Below, piece by piece: positions 31,393 through 42,274 of a stretch of 64,000 bases of DNA. The stretch's first letter is position 1. The number at the start of each line of letters is the position of its first letter. Source of the stretch: Spirometra erinaceieuropaei (Eukaryota > Platyhelminthes > Cestoda > Diphyllobothriidea > Diphyllobothriidae). The notes beneath the pieces are model-generated. The model searched no databases and was not told where the DNA came from. It worked only from the letters and a program-made list of their open reading frames with translations. The stretch is taken from positions 73,191-137,190 of the forward strand of contig CACRXP010000045.1 in the NCBI GenBank assembly GCA_902702965.1, read 5' to 3'. A program made the position numbers and the translations under genes.

Positions 31393-32590
31393 ATTTTTAA
31401 ATGGATCAGGAGTTTTCTGTCCTCCAGAGTACAAAGAGTCGTCTTTGGTAACTCTGCCTCGGACTGGGCAAAAGTGGAAAGTGGTGTTCCACAGGGTTCT
31501 GTTTTGGGTCCAGTACTCTTCCTGATTTATGTCAATGTCTGTATCAGCGAACTGGATTGCGAGACCCTCATGTTCGCAGATGACATAAACATATGGAGTG
31601 AAGTCAAATGCGATGATGACGCAAAGAATTTGCAGTCGAACATCGACAAACTGTGTGTTTGCCCGAACAGATGGCTTTTGAAGTTTAACGTGTCCAAATG
31701 CGTGGTCTTCCACCTACACCCCGACCGAAATGCCTCTCCCAAACACCAGTACTATATTGACGGAACGGCATTAGAGACTGTAGAAAGACACAGAGATCTG
31801 GGTGCATGGACGGCCACAAATCTGATGCCATCAGAACATTGTAGAAAGATGGTCCAGAAGGTAACTAGCACTTCACACTGGATCGGACGTGCATTTAAAA
31901 TATTCCCACTGAACTCACTAAAAACTTTTTGGCGTCTTTGTAAGACCCCGTCTGGAGTATGAAATGCCAGCAACTTCACCATGGATGAGGAAGGGTACTG
32001 ACTCACTCGAAAAGTTGCAACGCAGAGCAACGAAGATGGTCGATAGTCTAAAGCATTTGCCTTACCAGGAGAGGCTGAGTGTGCTCGGCTTATTCCTCCT
32101 CTCGTATACGCAAGTAAACTACAGTCTACTCTGGATATTCCGGATTGCCCGTGGACAAGGTTGCTAATTAAGAACGGAGGACTTTATTGAGTTTACCCGT
32201 ACAAACCAATTACGTTGTCGTACTTACAAAGTCAAGAGTGAACACACGCGGCTAGACCGTAGGAAGTTTTCCTTCAGCCAGCGGGTTGCCCGACCATGGA
32301 ACTCGCCACCAGGCGAGATCGTGACGGTCAACACTGTTTGCATGCTTAAAAGAAAGCTTGCTCGCTGGATTTTCGACAGAAACCGGCTCTTACAGCAGGA
32401 CTTCTCGCAGCCAACTGTGTAAAACACCGTCATACACAACCTTACCGCACTGACTTAAAGTGAACTGATGCGATTGCTTATCATTACGATTGTACTGCGA
32501 CTTGGTCACATTGTAAATGTCTGCAATTTTATTTTGAGTGCGAATCTGCGAAAGCATTGCACGTAAATAAAGTCATCAAGGGCTCTACCT
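31393..32590 (+). mobile_element. LINE copy D, 3' half
   Basis: Opens in the RT palm: GVPQGSVLGPVLFLIYVN, TLMFADDINIWSE (FADD intact), LLKFNVSKCVVFHL, a C-terminal REK-like piece (QRRATKMVDSLKHLPYQER) and RRKFSFSQRVARPWNSPP. It ends in a 3' tail with AAATAAAGTCATC near 32570. A stop after about 162 codons breaks the frame. It matches copy F and is joined head-to-head to copy C at about 31393. Confidence 0.85.
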
Positions 32591-33019
32591 CTAACCCTTC
32601 AAATACATACATATAAGCGCATCCACCGACAGGGGAACGGGTGCTGGAGAACTGCCAGCGCACACCAAGTTGCGAGGGCCATGGTTTGCTGAACCAGGGC
32701 CTCGAAGAAGCATATAATCCTCAGAGCCTAAAAGGGTGAGACGTGGCCCTCCATCTGCCTGGGCAATCACCTTTTAAATGTCGGGCTACCAGTCAGTCCT
32801 CGACTGAGAGGCACTACCCATATACACACACTCCTCACATGCGTTAGTGGGCCACAGGTGACGTTAGGAAGGAGCCGTTGCAGCCTGGCTCTCAGCCCAT
32901 CAGTCAGCCATTCCAAACGAACAACACGCACATACGAGCAGCCTGAACTGATTTACGGCGTCAGTCAGCAACCTTCCAAGCCATGACACTTAGCGCAGCA
33001 TGATAATTTCAGGCTCGGA
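32591..33019. other. No recognisable gene
   Basis: Repeat-like sequence without motifs; only chance frames. Confidence 0.4.
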
Positions 33020-33400
33020 TTACACCTGCAACAAAGGAGCCACATAGGGAGAGGGCCGAGAGGCACACTTCCAGCTTAAGTGAGAGATGGCAATCTAGTG
33101 CTTCTTTGTGCGCAATGGGTGATGTTGATGTGTTGTGCAGGTGCTGGTGGAAGAAGTGTGATGGTGTGATATCTCCGGCGGTTGTCTATCACAGGTTATC
33201 CTGAATGCACTTGTACCATAATAGGCCCATGCGGTGAGTGAATGTACGGGAACAGTGAGGGCAGTTGAGGCGAATGCGTCAGGCATGTGGGTTCTCCATG
33301 CACCGGTTCGCCAGTCTCTGTACAACTATCCGCAAGTTGCCGACCAGGTCGATGTAAGGGGCGAATGCACAACTACAATGAGAACAATAAATGAATAATT
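33020..33400 (-). pseudogene. Retrotransposon-type zinc-finger tail fragment
   Basis: On the minus strand, one frame reads LNCPHCSRTFTHRMGLL followed downstream by a His-rich stretch. This C2H2-like CPHC...TFTHRMGL pattern is common as the C-terminal tail of flatworm LINE-encoded proteins. The conserved histidine spacing after GLL is lost. No upstream RT was found attached. Confidence 0.5.
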
Positions 33401-33739
33401 TTATGAAGTACCCCTGGGGGTACTATCCTAGAATGTTTGGGACCGAGTTCTCATAATTTGAGATGGGGGACTTGTGGTGATGTTAGCAGATGGTGGGACA
33501 TCGGACGTAGTGACGGTCGTTATCGAAACGTCCTCACCTGGGCTCACTTTACGCATGAGGTCCAAAACTAGCCTTTCACCGACGTCTATTAGTATGGTAT
33601 ATTTAAGAGTATTGGGCAATGTCTTTGAAGATCCTATTGAAAACTGCACACACGGAATTTAAGCTCAAATGGTCATGTTGCTAAAATGTTGTCCGCAACA
33701 TACATACCTTACAGAATATTATTTCAACAATGTGAGAGT

Positions 33740-34315
33740 GTAACCTGAGCACACTTATGAACTCACTACTCGCCTCATGCAAATCGAAAGAATAAACAAA
33801 AATGTGAAGAAATCACAGCATCAAGTGTGTGAAGAGCTCGACTCACATAGGTCACTGGTCTTTATGGTTACAGGGTCTCATGTTCCGTTTGTTGCTGCAG
33901 CATGCGTCTGTCAAGCCGATGTTTAAATGTCTCTACAGATTGAGGTATTACAATCACCTCGAGAAGGTTATTCCATGGTTCCACGACACGGTTGGTGAAA
34001 AAAGTACTTTCTCACATCCAATCATCCTTGGGGCACACGCAGTTTGAAGGGGTGTCCAGGAGGTTTTTATAGTGGCGAGTTGGAATAAATCGTCGCACTG
34101 GAGGGTGCAGTCCAAGCCACACACGATAAAAGAAGTTTGTGTCAAGCCTCCGCGCAACTACCTGTAACTCAGAGGACAGCGATTAAGGTTGTTTAGGCGG
34201 ATCTCGTATGGCAGTGCACCTTGTCCTCTTGCTAATTTCATTGCTCACTTCTGTACCCTTTCGAGTAAATTTTAATCCTGATGCGTCCAGAGTCGCCAGA
34301 GCTGAATCGCATCCT
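33740..34315 (-). pseudogene. LINE 3' fragment (subfamily of copies A/B/E)
   Basis: The minus strand gives IVCGLDCTLQCDDLFQLATI and VLFSPTVSWNHG, plus upstream remnants in other frames, corresponding to the last ~170 codons and 3' end of copy B. It is frameshifted and dead. It abuts the 5' edge of plus-strand copy F. Confidence 0.8.
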
Positions 34316-34332
34316 GCATTCCGAAGGAACGA

Positions 34333-34746
34333 GTGACGCACGACCTAGACCTTCTTCATCAGTACGCCAGTGCCGTCCTGAAGGATGGGGAAATATTCAC
34401 CGTTAAAAAAGCTTTCCGACTAGGCAAAGCGGACCCAAATCGTGACCTAAAAACATCCCCAAGACCCCTGAAAGTTATTTTGGAAAACGAAACCCAAGCA
34501 GCGCTTCTGTTAGAAAGTAGAACGACCTTACGCAACTCGCACAAGGAAGTGTTTTTTCAACCAGACTACGAACCGAGGAAAAGACTGAAAATGAGAGAAC
34601 TGAGATCAGAATTGAAGGAGAGAATTGGCAGAAGAGAGAAAGGACTGAAGATCAAAAATGGACAAATAGTCCAGACAAAGGGGTCTTTCCTGTGGTCAGA
34701 ACCTGTCACAATGAAGGCCGGGCCTCTTCAACGAGACAGTCATTGA
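34333..34746 (+). pseudogene. LINE copy F ORF1 C-terminal part
   Basis: 137 codons with KKAFRLGKADPNRD, SPRPLKVILENETQAALLL, a KEVFFQPDYEPRKRLKMREL block and LKIKNGQIVQTKG. It resembles the ORF1 domain of copy C and lies directly before the endonuclease. A role as RNA-binding chaperone is inferred from LINE organisation only. Confidence 0.6.
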
Positions 34747-34967
34747 AGGTTATCTCCGCAAAAGTGCACAGCCTCTTCAATAAACTAGACGAGCTAAGAG
34801 ACTTAGTTGACGAAATTAAGCCAGACATTATGGCATTAACAGAAACGTGATTTACAGAAGATATCGCAGATTCAGAAATATCACCTAGAGGATAGCAGCA
34901 ATTCAGGAGAGACAGACTAAGCCGAGCAGGAGGAGTCATAAGTAAAGTCACTTGCAAGCTGACCGCT

Positions 34968-35906
34968 ATGGCCGATGTACATAATCCGGTACGGGATGTG
35001 GAACTGCTAAGCGTTACCATATTTGCTAAGAATGTCCGATCACTGACGCTTTCGGTGGTGTACCGTTCACCTAACCATGCTTCTGACCAAGATCTCATTT
35101 TCATAACCGAACTGTACATAGCTAGCGAGAAGAAAGATGTCCTTATCGTTGGGGATTTTAACGCCCCTGGTATTGATTGGCTAACGTGGACTACACAAGG
35201 GCCGCAAGACAGCTTTAATCACAAACTACTACAATGGGCAACGGACAGACTTCTCTGCCAGAATGTTACCTTTGGAACACGGGTTAGGGAAGGACAACAG
35301 TCGAACTGCCTTGATCCAATTTTTACCCGAGAGAAGGAAAATGGGTTAGACCTGCAGGACCGGCCGTCATTAGGGTCAAGCGACCAAAACACACTCTACT
35401 TCGAGTACTCATTGTTTTCCAAATCCGTTCAACCCGATAGTTGGGAAAGGAACATTTGGAAAAGGAATTATTCTCTCATGAGGAGGGAAGCGGCAGCTGT
35501 ATCATGGGAGGCTGAACTGTATGGTCGAGCAAACAACAGCTGGAACACTTTCAGTTCCTTACTGGAAGAGATTGTTTATTCCAATTGTCCTCTCAGAAGT
35601 ATGACAGTCACAAACCGCCCAAAATGGATAAACCCGGACTTAAAGGCCTCTTTCAGAAAAAGGAATCGTCTGTGGGGACGTTACAGACTAACTGGCTCCG
35701 AAGAACACTTACAGGAATATAAGCGACAACGAAACGTATGTAAAAGTGAGGCCTCAAAACTGCGAAAGAAGTTTGAACTGAACATACTTCGACATTCGTT
35801 GGAGCATCCGAAAATTCTATATGGTTATATACGAAGTAGAAAAAGGACTCAGGAGCCGATCCCTGCCCTTAGGTCTGCAAATGGAAAAGTGGAGACTGAT
35901 GACTAG
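34968..35906 (+). pseudogene. LINE copy F endonuclease C-terminal half and linker
   Basis: 312 codons. Endonuclease motifs: LSVVYRSPNHASDQD, VLIVGDFNAPGIDWLTW (intact GDFN), LDPIFTREK and LGSSDQ, where the usual catalytic SDH has become SDQ. The linker RPKWINPDLKASFRKRNRLW follows. The N-terminal endonuclease half lies just upstream but has an in-frame stop. Confidence 0.85.
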
Positions 35907-36059
35907 GTTAAAGCGTCCCTCCTTTCCGTCTTCTTTCAGTCCGTCTTCACCAGAGAACCTAGTTCTATATTTGCCCATTTATCCGTTTGCCAACCAACCT
36001 CTCCTCCCAGTACCCTTCCCCCTCCTACACTCTCCCTACCCTCCTTAACCGAGGAACCA

Positions 36060-37018
36060 CTCTTTTCATCGACCATAGTTAGGGCCGAGCTACTCCGGCC
36101 GAAACCCTCCAAATCGCCTGGCCCAGATAGAATTCCCACACAGGCACTTCGTGAACTTGCTAATGAACTGTGCAAACCCTTATCCGCAATATTTCAAAAG
36201 TCATTTGAAGACGGCGAGCTCCCGGAAGAATGGAAGTGCGCACTCATTATTCCGATACATAATGGAGGCTCAAGACTTGACTACGGAAATTATCGTCTCG
36301 TCAGTCTTACTTGCGTCGCGTGTAAAATAATGGAACGCATTATCAAAAGACACTTGATGAAATACCTGGAACAGAATAAAATATTGTGTGATGCCCAACA
36401 TGGCTTTCGTCCAGGGCGCTCCTGCCTAACGAGCGTCCTTTACTCGCACGAGAAATGGACACGAGCTACCGATAAGGGTTTTCCAGTAGATGTCATATTT
36501 TTTGACTTCAAGAAGGCCTTTGACAGTGTCCCACACAGGCTTCTTTTACAGAAGATCTGGGATGTTGGGATTCAAGGAAGAATGTTCAAATGGATCAGGA
36601 GTTTTCTGTCCTTCAGAGTACAAAGAATCGTCGTTGGTAACTCTACCTCGGGATAAGCAAAGGTGGAAATTGATGTCCCACAGGGTTCTGTCTTAGGCCC
36701 AGTACTCTTCCTGATTTATGTTGATGACTGCATCAGCGAAGTGAATTGCGAGGCCCTCATGTTTGCGGATGACATAAAATATGGAGTGAAGTCAAATGCG
36801 ATGATGACGCAGAGAAGTTGCAGTCGAATATCCACAAACTGTGTGCTTGGTCGAACAGATGGCTTTTGAAGTTTAACGTGTCAAAATGTGTGGTCTTGCA
36901 CCTGAACACCGGCCGAAATGCCTCTCCCAAACACCAATACTATATTGACGGGACGGCGTTAGGAACTGTAGAAAAACACAGAGGTCTGGGTGTATGGACG
37001 ACCATCAATCTATATTCG
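36060..37018 (+). pseudogene. LINE copy F reverse transcriptase
   Basis: Shows KSPGPDRIPTQALRE, SLTCVACKIMERIIKRHLM, HGFRPGRSCLTSVLY, FFDFKKAFDSVPHRLLLQ, then after a frameshift DVPQGSVLGPVLFLIYVDD and LMFADDIKYG, with a small deletion after FADD. The thumb is cut off at 37018. Confidence 0.85.
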
Positions 37019-37885
37019 TAGTGGCCAATGGAATGCAGCAGGACTGCGTGCTCGCACCTACCACCTCCAGTTTTCTGTTCTCCGTCATGCCATTGGACAC
37101 CTAACGTGACGAACGCCCCGGGATCTGCGTTGACTACATAATCGATGGGGACCCTATCAACCGCCGGCCAACCTCGACGTGTCTCTCCACAACGACTACC
37201 CACAATCTGCTCTTAGCTGACGACTGCACGCTCAACAGCGCTATCGAGGAGGAGATGAAATGGAGCATGGATCTCTTCGCCTCCGGCTGCGCCCACTTCG
37301 GACTGACCACCAATAAAGACAGGAAGGTGATCATTTATCAATAGCCATGGACCGCTGAATACACCTGCGCCAACGTCTCCGGACTCAAGACCGTGGACAA
37401 CTTCCACCACCGCGACAGCACTATGTCTCGCTGCATCAGAATCGACGACGAAATGGCCCACAGGATCTCCAATGCCAACCAAGCCTTCGACCGGCTGCAG
37501 GACTCCGTATGGGATTGCCACGACCTCCAACTGAATGCCGAACGGAAGATACACAAACTCGTCTTCCTGACGACACTTCTGTACAGGGCAGAGACTCGGA
37601 CCGTCTACTTCAACCCTGCCAGGAAGCTCGGCCTCCTCCATCTCAGCTGGCTTCAGAGAATATTAAGCTGAGACAACAAAACATGATTCCCGACACGGAA
37701 GTTCTAGAACGGACCGGAATCTTCAACATCCCCGCCATGCCGAGGCAAATGCGGCTGTGCTGGCGCGGCCATCTGTTGAAGGTGGGAGATAGACGGCTGC
37801 CGAAACACCTTGTCTATGGTGATGTCGCCGCCAGCGCTCGCAGACCAGGAGACCTAAAACGACGCTACAAGGACACGTAGCAATC
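37019..37885 (+). pseudogene. RTE-like non-LTR RT fragment, 3' half
   Basis: A different LINE type from copy F. It encodes VANGMQQDCVLAPTTSSFLF, LLADDCTLN (variant catalytic box), WSMDLFASGCAHFGL, GLKTVDNF, RISNANQAFDRLQDSVW, TTLLYRAETRTVY and LSWLQRIL, then, in another frame, a PDTEVLERTG...RQMRLCWRGH region. It has stops and frame changes. It begins in mid-gene at an exact join with copy F. Confidence 0.8.
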
Positions 37886-37924
37886 CATGCGAAGCTTATC
37901 TGGTCTAGTCAGAACTGTCGACTT

Positions 37925-38090
37925 ATGCATATTAGCCGCGAGTGAACCCCTGTTCCGAAGGGTTTTCCGCAATCGGCCAACACTCGGTGAAGACAGGAAC
38001 GCAAAATATACCCGGACTCTAAGCCGCTTTTTGAAAAGTAGCACAGGGCCTTTGGGACTTGTTCCCGACTCTACGATTTTGCACTTACTC
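37925..38090 (+). repeat. Dispersed repeat S, copy 1
   Basis: Near-identical to 41165-41300: a GCCGCGAGTGAAC block, then TTCCGAAGGGTTTT, GGCCAACACTCGGTGAAGA, CGCAAAATA and a TTTGAAAAGTAGCA...GGCCTTTGGGACTT end. The second copy leads into a Penelope snap-back structure. Class unknown. Confidence 0.75.
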
Positions 38091-40337
38091 CTAAGTAACT
38101 TAAAATCACAGTTTTACCTTTGAAAGGTTACTAACGGTCTAAGTACTTTGGTGAGCATCCAGTATCAACCAACAGTGGCCGACGAATGTTGTGCGGCACG
38201 ATTTTCGTTTGCTCAGCTACGCGGTTAAGCTGAATTATTGACGTGGTGACGACGTGTGGTTGTGTTTAGGCTGAGATGAGCGCACTCCGTTTACTATATG
38301 TCAGAGCCCATCTCCGATCGTCTTGCTGTCGGAAACATGTGGGTGAGGGAGGAGAGACTGCGGCAGATGCGACGCAAGTGCGCCTCACTAGGAACTGATC
38401 CTCGCGCAAGTCGCCAGTGAGGTGAGTAATCGGTGGGCAAACGACGGACGTTGGCGCAACCGGAAAGACTGACGGTGGCCTAGATTAATCGGCGAACATC
38501 AAATTATCGATCAGTGTCAGAATTCATGTCCTCGTTTCTTCTCCAGGCCTCCTGCGAATGAATCCAGTTAACGGCCTTACAAAGATCACAGGACCATCTT
38601 CAGCAATCTGTCTTCCTGAATCAAAGCCTCGGGGTAACTACCGGCCCAAATAAACAGGATATTGGCCTTCATTAGAGGGGCAAATATGCAGAAGCAGACC
38701 TCCATCGACATTGGGTCAGAATAAGCGACTGGTACAATAAATCGGAGTCTGTAGCACTGATAAAATGCGCTCTGTCTTATTGACTACAATTTCGAATGAT
38801 GTACCACGGTGTGAATTCAAAATGCAGATTGAGTGGAGCTCTGATTTAACGACAACAGATTCAGTGGAGTTGTAATGCTCTTCACTAATACCCATAGGCG
38901 TTTTCTAGTGAGGGCGGATGTGAATCGCATTGTTCGACCTCCCTCGCTTTCTTATAGGAGTGTCAGTTTCTACAGAGAGTCACACACAAAACTGAAATCG
39001 TGACTACAACCTAAATACGAAGACTCATGGCCATCTAAGGCAGGTATAAATGAAAATGTTACCTATGAAAGGCGCGTCCGGCATTTGAGCCGAAGAGTTG
39101 CGGAGCTGGGCGGATCGGGAAATACCAAACTGTCCTTAGCTGGTCGTGCGCAGACGTCGCAGTGAACGGGTTGGCCCGATGTCGTCCCGCGAAACGCCTA
39201 CAATTCAGGCGTCAGCCTGTAGGCCGTCCTGATAGGGGCGTAAACTACACCCTAGTGAGAAAACATCATTCAACCTTGGTCTTGCTCATCTGCAAACAAA
39301 AATTTACGCACCTCGGCCTTGCAGCTGCAGCTGACATAGGCGTTTCCTCCCAAAACGCACGTCTGTTAAGTCTGCCAGTCAGTCAAGATAGAAAACAAAT
39401 CGTTGGGTGGCCGAGATGGGGGCTAGGTGAAAGCCGAGAAACCAGCGTTTGAGACCGACTCATCACCACTACTTACTTCCATTCAGTAGGTCGAATTAAT
39501 TTAACTTAACGCTTAAGAGGCCCTGGGTCGATACACGCGCGCTGCCGATACCGGTGGCTTATTGCAGTTATCCAACCCTTTTCGCGTATCGTAAATGCTA
39601 AAGTCATATCAGCGGCTTTGAGGGCTGGCTTAAAATGATAAACGGACTTTGGCTGATACGTTATCTGGTGGGCTACCATCACCCTAAACTCGGACTACCC
39701 CTGTCATTATTATCATTAAATCACACCAATGACCTTAGCGATCGGAACGCAATGGCGGACCCACTTTCGGTAGTCGGGCTACCAACCCAGTTACCAGTAT
39801 CTCTGTTTGAAGTGGTATTCTGTCATCATGTCAGCGTACTGTGGCCTCTGCAGTCGCCACAAATGCAGCACTGAATATCCAGTCGTGTCAATCTCGGGAA
39901 TGGTTGCTGGAAAAAGCTAATCAGCTGCCTGAACAAATTACATACAATTGGTATGCAGTTCTATAGATTAAACTCCGCCATAATCTTGAATGGTGAACTT
40001 CAGATACCGCGGGCGTCCTCTTCTGCTCACATAGGAAAACTTGAACAATGGAATTCAGAAAACACGAATCCGCGGTTCCGCGCGATTTGCGTTGCTAGAC
40101 GCCGTCAGCTTACTCTCCTCACCTCAAATAATTTCGCTTTCCATCATTCAGATATTGCAAGTGGTTCAGTTAGTAATAAACCAATTTGATCATGTAATGA
40201 GATAACTGATCAAGATGAAAGTCGGTCAATCACAAGTATCGTCGGCCGCAGACTCACGATGAAAAATACAATAAAGGTACAAATTTGGCACAGAAATCGC
40301 GGATGAAAAGATGAGCAGTGGGTGTGAGGCAGATGGG
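38091..40337. other. No recognisable gene; downstream of COASY
   Basis: 2.2 kb with only short chance frames. No known repeat, RNA gene or conserved protein was recognised. Confidence 0.45.
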
Positions 40338-40631
40338 TTAGCTGGAGGGCCTATCAATTCGGACCAGTAAGTCCTGCCAGGCACGCTCCACCTGGCTCCT
40401 CGTAAAAGACACCTCCCATTCAGAGCAAAAGACAACATTGGATTGGGCGATTGGGCCGGTGTTGGAACCGCGCTGGCAGGCAGTCCACCAATCAACTCGA
40501 CCGTCACCCACTGCCGACTTCACACCAGCCGACTGTGAGGTCAGGCGACTCTTGGCCTCCTCAAGGGCGATTTTCTGTCGTTCGGCCAGCCGTCGTTCGC
40601 AGGTGTCCCGTGGAACATAGGACACCCAAAC
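40338..40631 (-). CDS. COASY: CoA synthase, terminal exon (C-terminus of dephospho-CoA kinase domain)
   Basis: Encodes the end of the dephospho-CoA kinase domain, which phosphorylates the ribose 3'-OH of dephospho-CoA. A CCTTTCCTCCAAG acceptor is followed by GTT TGG GTG in phase 0, giving DEV-WVSYVPRDTCERRLAER across the junction with the 44010 exon. Family motifs are VPRDTCERRL, the RL-x-SQ lid region and SNVVFCSEWE. The stop is TAA at 40338-40340. A stretch of about 28 residues between TSQ and IAQSN is longer than in homologues and could be a retained 51-base mini-intron (see findings). Confidence 0.9.
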   Translation of the reverse strand, partial: VWVSYVPRDTCERRLAERQKIALEEAKSRLTSQSAGVKSAVGDGRVDWWTACQRGSNTGPIAQSNVVFCSEWEVSFTRSQVERAWQDLLVRIDRPSS

Positions 40632-40684
40632 CTTGGAGGAAAGGGGAGGGGGCAGTCAGGCAAGTGATGGTAGAATAATGCATG

Positions 40685-40770
40685 TACTGTGGTAGGGGGC
40701 GCTCATCGATCGGTCTTACGGAACGAGTGAGTTCCGTAAGAAAGATCGGTCAGCGCCCCCTACCACAGTA
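40685..40770. repeat. Hairpin with 40-bp arms
   Basis: Left arm 40685-40724 begins TACTGTGGTAGGGGGCGCTC and right arm 40731-40770 is its inverse with about four mismatches around a 6-base loop. The left-arm core (GCTCATCGATC...TTACGGAAC) also occurs in the repeat at 1305-1330. It lies immediately upstream of the SINE-like element. Confidence 0.85.
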
Positions 40771-40782
40771 TATTCCCGACAG

Positions 40783-40965
40783 GGCGACGGGTTCGTGGCC
40801 CAGTGGTTAGAGGCGTGGACTTCTAACAAACAGGTCGCGAGTTCGAGCCTCGGGTGTTCCACACTTCGGGGTTGGGCATGACTGGCTGACGACGGCTAAT
40901 AAGCCAGAAATGGCCATTCCAGTCTCCCTTGTCTTCTCGGTAATGCCATTCTGCCAATGCATGTA
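40783..40965 (+). mobile_element. tRNA-derived SINE-like repeat, copy 1
   Basis: The head (40790-40861) has a pol III A-box, GTGGCCCAGTGGTTAGAGGC, and B-box, GCGAGTTCGAGCCTC, spaced as in a tRNA, but the anticodon stem is unpaired. The body is GGGGTTGGGCATGACTGGCT, then GCTAATAAGCCAGAAATGGC and TTCCAGTCTCCCTTGTCTT. Copies lie at 1298-1545 and, in both orientations, in the hairpin at 375-527. Confidence 0.75.
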
Positions 40966-41054
40966 CTGTTGGGACGTTAGCATACAGTCAGAAAACCTCA
41001 GTTTCATGTCAAGTGAAGTAGGAGTCATAGTAATCTGGTTAGTATGACATCTCA

Positions 41055-41146
41055 GACGTTGTCGTGGGTTTGACATCAACAGAAGTAAGGAATCGCGCGA
41101 CCACATATGCGAAAAACGGGTAGAAAATATGGTTGCGGAAGACAAG
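41055..41146. repeat. Direct repeat T, copy 1
   Basis: GACATCAACAGAAGTAAGGA, then CGCGCGACCACATATGCGAA and CGGGTAGAAAATATGGTTGC, repeated nearly exactly at 42094-42165. The two copies flank repeat S and the Penelope fragment. Confidence 0.8.
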
Positions 41147-41164
41147 GAGAGTCCAACGGTGGGG

Positions 41165-41300
41165 TGGATATGAGCCGCGAGTGAACTGTTGTTCCGAAGG
41201 GTTTTTCGCAATCGGGCAACACTCAGTGAAGAGAGGAACGCAAAATACACCGTTTTTTTGAAAAGTAGCATAAGGCCTTTGGGACTTTTACCTAACATTG
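41165..41300 (+). repeat. Dispersed repeat S, copy 2
   Basis: Second copy of the 37925-38090 repeat, with a few substitutions and a short deletion before TTTGAAAAGTAGCA. Confidence 0.75.
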
Positions 41301-41304
41301 ATTC

Positions 41305-41812
41305 CCCTGCCCAGGGAAAATCTCAGCACAGAATACGGTAATGGGAGGTCATTGCTCGGGGGTCACGGCAATCACCTCCCGTTACCGTATTCCGTGCTGA
41401 GATTTTCCCTGGGCAGGGAAACCAGTCACGTGGGGAGGGTGCGGGCGGCCCTTATCTCAGTGACAGTGAGCCAATTTGCCGAGCCATCGTCACGCCGGCA
41501 TCCAACACGAATGACGAAATCACGGCAATTAATGACTCGGACGCGGACTGACAAGCCACCACCGCATCAATTACGACCCCAGCGGTGATTGCAAGAGCTG
41601 TTAATTACAGTAGACATATGGTCCCACGGTAGTCACGTGTCATAAATACTGCATTCCTTGTGCCACCATTACCCTTAATTGCAACTGTCTCTGATGATGG
41701 GTTCGAGAATCCGAAAAGTCAGGCCCATAAATTTATTGTTCCAGCGATCGCATCTTCGTCTTCTAAACTGCTGCCTGGAACTCGTCTGTTCGCTTCTATA
41801 AGCAAACTCAGG
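41305..41812 (+). mobile_element. Penelope-like 3' fragment with inverted snap-back 5' end
   Basis: The right part (41372-41812) matches the region after the GIY-YIG domain and the 3' tail of the 12.1-kb element: GTCACG...GGGAGGGTGCG, ATCACGGCAATTAATGACTC, CATAAATACTGC and TGATGATGGGTTCGAG. The left part (41305-41351) is the inverse of 41372-41418, three mismatches in 47. It thus starts with a hairpin made from its own sequence, typical of snap-back priming. Confidence 0.8.
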
Positions 41813-42093
41813 CGTTGTCGTGGGTTGGAGGAAAGCCAGATTTATGGGATCGAAATAAAGCTATCTGCGGGCCCGAGCGCTGCTACAGTATCACTAGGAC
41901 GTCGAAAGTACATCCAGTACTAACAGTTTATGTCAACATTTTTCAGTTGAAGAACTATTCTTTAGCAACAAGCTAGCAGGGGTAGGCTCCTGGACTGTTC
42001 AGAGCCAAAGCATAAAAAGGACTTTTCCACTCTGACCATTTGATCTAGCTTGAGTTGGTGCAGACAAGTGGGCTTATAAGAAGGCTTCAAAGA

Positions 42094-42165
42094 CATCAAC
42101 AGAAGTAAGGAAACGCGCGACCACATATGCGAAAAACGGGTAGAAAATATGGTTGCGGGAGACAC
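42094..42165. repeat. Direct repeat T, copy 2
   Basis: Second copy of 41055-41146, differing by about three bases over 70. It ends shortly before the duplicated block at 42275. Confidence 0.8.
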
Positions 42166-42274
42166 GGCTTTCGGTGGGGACTCTCGGGTCTAAGAAACCA
42201 GTACACAGGGACAGCGTAGAGGTGATATACTCAGGTATAGCTGGGCACCGAAGAGCCAAAAAAACCCTGCTACA

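Larger units (their letters stand above)
34316..37018 (+). mobile_element. LINE copy F (ORF1 tail, EN, RT; chimeric 3' junction)
   Basis: Plus-strand LINE starting inside ORF1 (34333-34746), followed by endonuclease (about 34746-35410), linker (to 35906), and RT (about 36060-37015). The frame is broken by a TGA near 34848, frameshifts near 35906 and 36650, and a small deletion in the FADD region. It ends abruptly at about 37018, where another LINE type begins. Same subfamily as copy D. Confidence 0.85.

Noticed and set aside
32224..32439. Minus-strand frame opposite LINE copy D
   Set aside because: Antisense of the LINE C-terminal coding region.
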